From NCBI RefSeq assembly GCF_001280065.1, contig NZ_LGEA01000130.1, forward strand, positions 1 to 13,455: 13,455 nucleotides of DNA, read 5' to 3'. Of the stretch, positions 12,845 to 13,455 are shown in pieces (within the stretch, counting starts at the first letter, position 1; every line of letters begins with the position of its first letter). Under the pieces are notes generated by a model. That model saw only the letters and a program-made list of their open reading frames with translations, was not told the DNA's origin and did not search any database. The position numbers and the translations under genes are program-made. The DNA is from Streptomyces sp. NRRL B-1140. Lineage in GTDB: Bacteria; Actinomycetota; Actinomycetes; Streptomycetales; Streptomycetaceae.

Positions 12845-13455
12845 CGTGTGATGCTCCTCGGCGGGCTGTTGTCGACGGTCCGGGAGGAAGGGTGGGGGCC
12901 TCGCGTGGTGTGCAGGAGGGATGCCCAGGCGGCGGTGTCCGTGAAGTCGCGGGCCCCTGCCGGGACGACGTCCATGACGACGCGGTCGGGGCGCAACAGG
13001 ACGGCGTCCGCCCGGCCCGCGCGCAGCCAGGCGGCGAGGGTGCCGTCGTCACAGAAGTCCGTGACGGGGATCGCCCGGATGCCGAGGCCGTGGGCAAGGG
13101 CGTTCAGCGAGGGCCCGGGTTCGGCGGCGGTCAGGAGGGCGCATGAGTCGCCGAGCAGCTCGTCGAGGCGGGTACGCCGCCCGTCGACCGTGATCCACGG
13201 TTGCGGGCAGTAGGTGCCCACCAGGCCCCTGCGAGTACGGCGCCGGACGAGGGGCCCGGTCGTCAGGGGCGGGCTGAGGTCGCGGCCGGCCGCCGTGGTG
13301 AGCCCGGGTATGCGGCAGGCTACGGCCAGCAGCCTCCGGCGCACAGCGGCGGCGCCGTCCTGGCCGCCGGTCATGGCCCAGCCCATGGCCACCGCGAGCC
13401 GGATCACATGCCGGGCGTGCGGCTTGCGTTCACTCTCGTAGGTGTCCAACATCCG
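12841..13455 (-). CDS. FAD-dependent aromatic-hydroxylase-like monooxygenase, C-terminal part
   Basis: The last 204 codons plus stop of a gene that continues beyond the right edge. The segment begins within RMLDTYESERKPHARHVIRL, a hallmark of the end of the FAD/substrate domain in PHBH-fold hydroxylases such as MhpA (3-(3-hydroxyphenyl)propionate hydroxylase) and phenol hydroxylase. The rest forms the thioredoxin-like C-terminal domain (GDSCALLTAAEPG, then ADAVLLRPDRVVMDVVPAG). The enzyme presumably uses NAD(P)H and O2 to hydroxylate an aromatic ring, but the catalytic N-terminal part is not in the window. It is also similar in general form to polyketide-tailoring oxygenases of Streptomyces, so degradation versus biosynthesis cannot be decided. 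The phosphatase gene follows on the same strand after 132 nt. Confidence 0.85.
   Translation of the reverse strand, partial: RMLDTYESERKPHARHVIRLAVAMGWAMTGGQDGAAAVRRRLLAVACRIPGLTTAAGRDLSPPLTTGPLVRRRTRRGLVGTYCPQPWITVDGRRTRLDELLGDSCALLTAAEPGPSLNALAHGLGIRAIPVTDFCDDGTLAAWLRAGRADAVLLRPDRVVMDVVPAGARDFTDTAAWASLLHTTRGPHPSSRTVDNSPPRSITR

Overview
The window looks like chromosome of a high-GC actinomycete, most probably Streptomyces or a close relative. The evidence is GC-rich third codon positions throughout, GTG as well as ATG starts, hairpin terminators without U-tracts, and a SpoIIE-type phosphatase joined to an RsbW-like kinase domain. No rRNA, tRNA, CRISPR array, transposase or integrase was seen.

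Left part (1-4450): a two-gene operon on the minus strand encodes a sarcosine/N-methyl-amino-acid-oxidase-like flavoenzyme (1091-2230), followed by a zinc M14 aspartoacylase/succinylglutamate-desuccinylase-like hydrolase (27-1088). Divergent from it are two tandem paralogous IclR regulators (2508-3260 and 3516-4265). Each has a copy of the same promoter/dyad region. A very strong hairpin separates the two regulators, and another hairpin (4418-4450) closes the block. A short stretch with coding-like codon use just before that hairpin (about 4336-4437) looks like the tail of a lost gene.

Middle part (4466-10474): a HAD-superfamily hydrolase (minus), a PucR-family regulator (minus), and a large three-domain protein (plus) made of an APH-type kinase, a degenerate M23/LytM-like domain and a class-III PLP phospho-lyase. 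The large protein has the architecture of bacterial homologues of the human pair hydroxylysine kinase plus 5-phosphohydroxylysine/phosphoethanolamine phospho-lyase. The PucR gene sits between two inverted copies of a ~100 bp module (88 of 101 aligned positions identical by hand count). Each module carries a promoter-like CTGACA/CAAAAT pair and a perfect TTGTGC-N4-GCACAA dyad. The modules face outward, one toward the HAD gene and one toward the kinase/phospho-lyase gene, which suggests a small PucR-controlled regulon.

Right part (10465-13455): a minus-strand signalling protein (helical N-terminal domain, GAF, PP2C/SpoIIE phosphatase, HATPase) converges on the kinase/phospho-lyase gene with a 10 bp overlap. 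Upstream of it is the C-terminal part of an FAD aromatic-hydroxylase-like monooxygenase that runs off the window.

Taken together, the first ~10 kb reads as a catabolic island for amino or hydroxy-amino compounds: a deacylase, an amine/amino-acid oxidase, a kinase plus ammonia/phosphate-eliminating lyase, a HAD hydrolase and three regulators. The substrate cannot be read from sequence, and a joint pathway is an inference from proximity.
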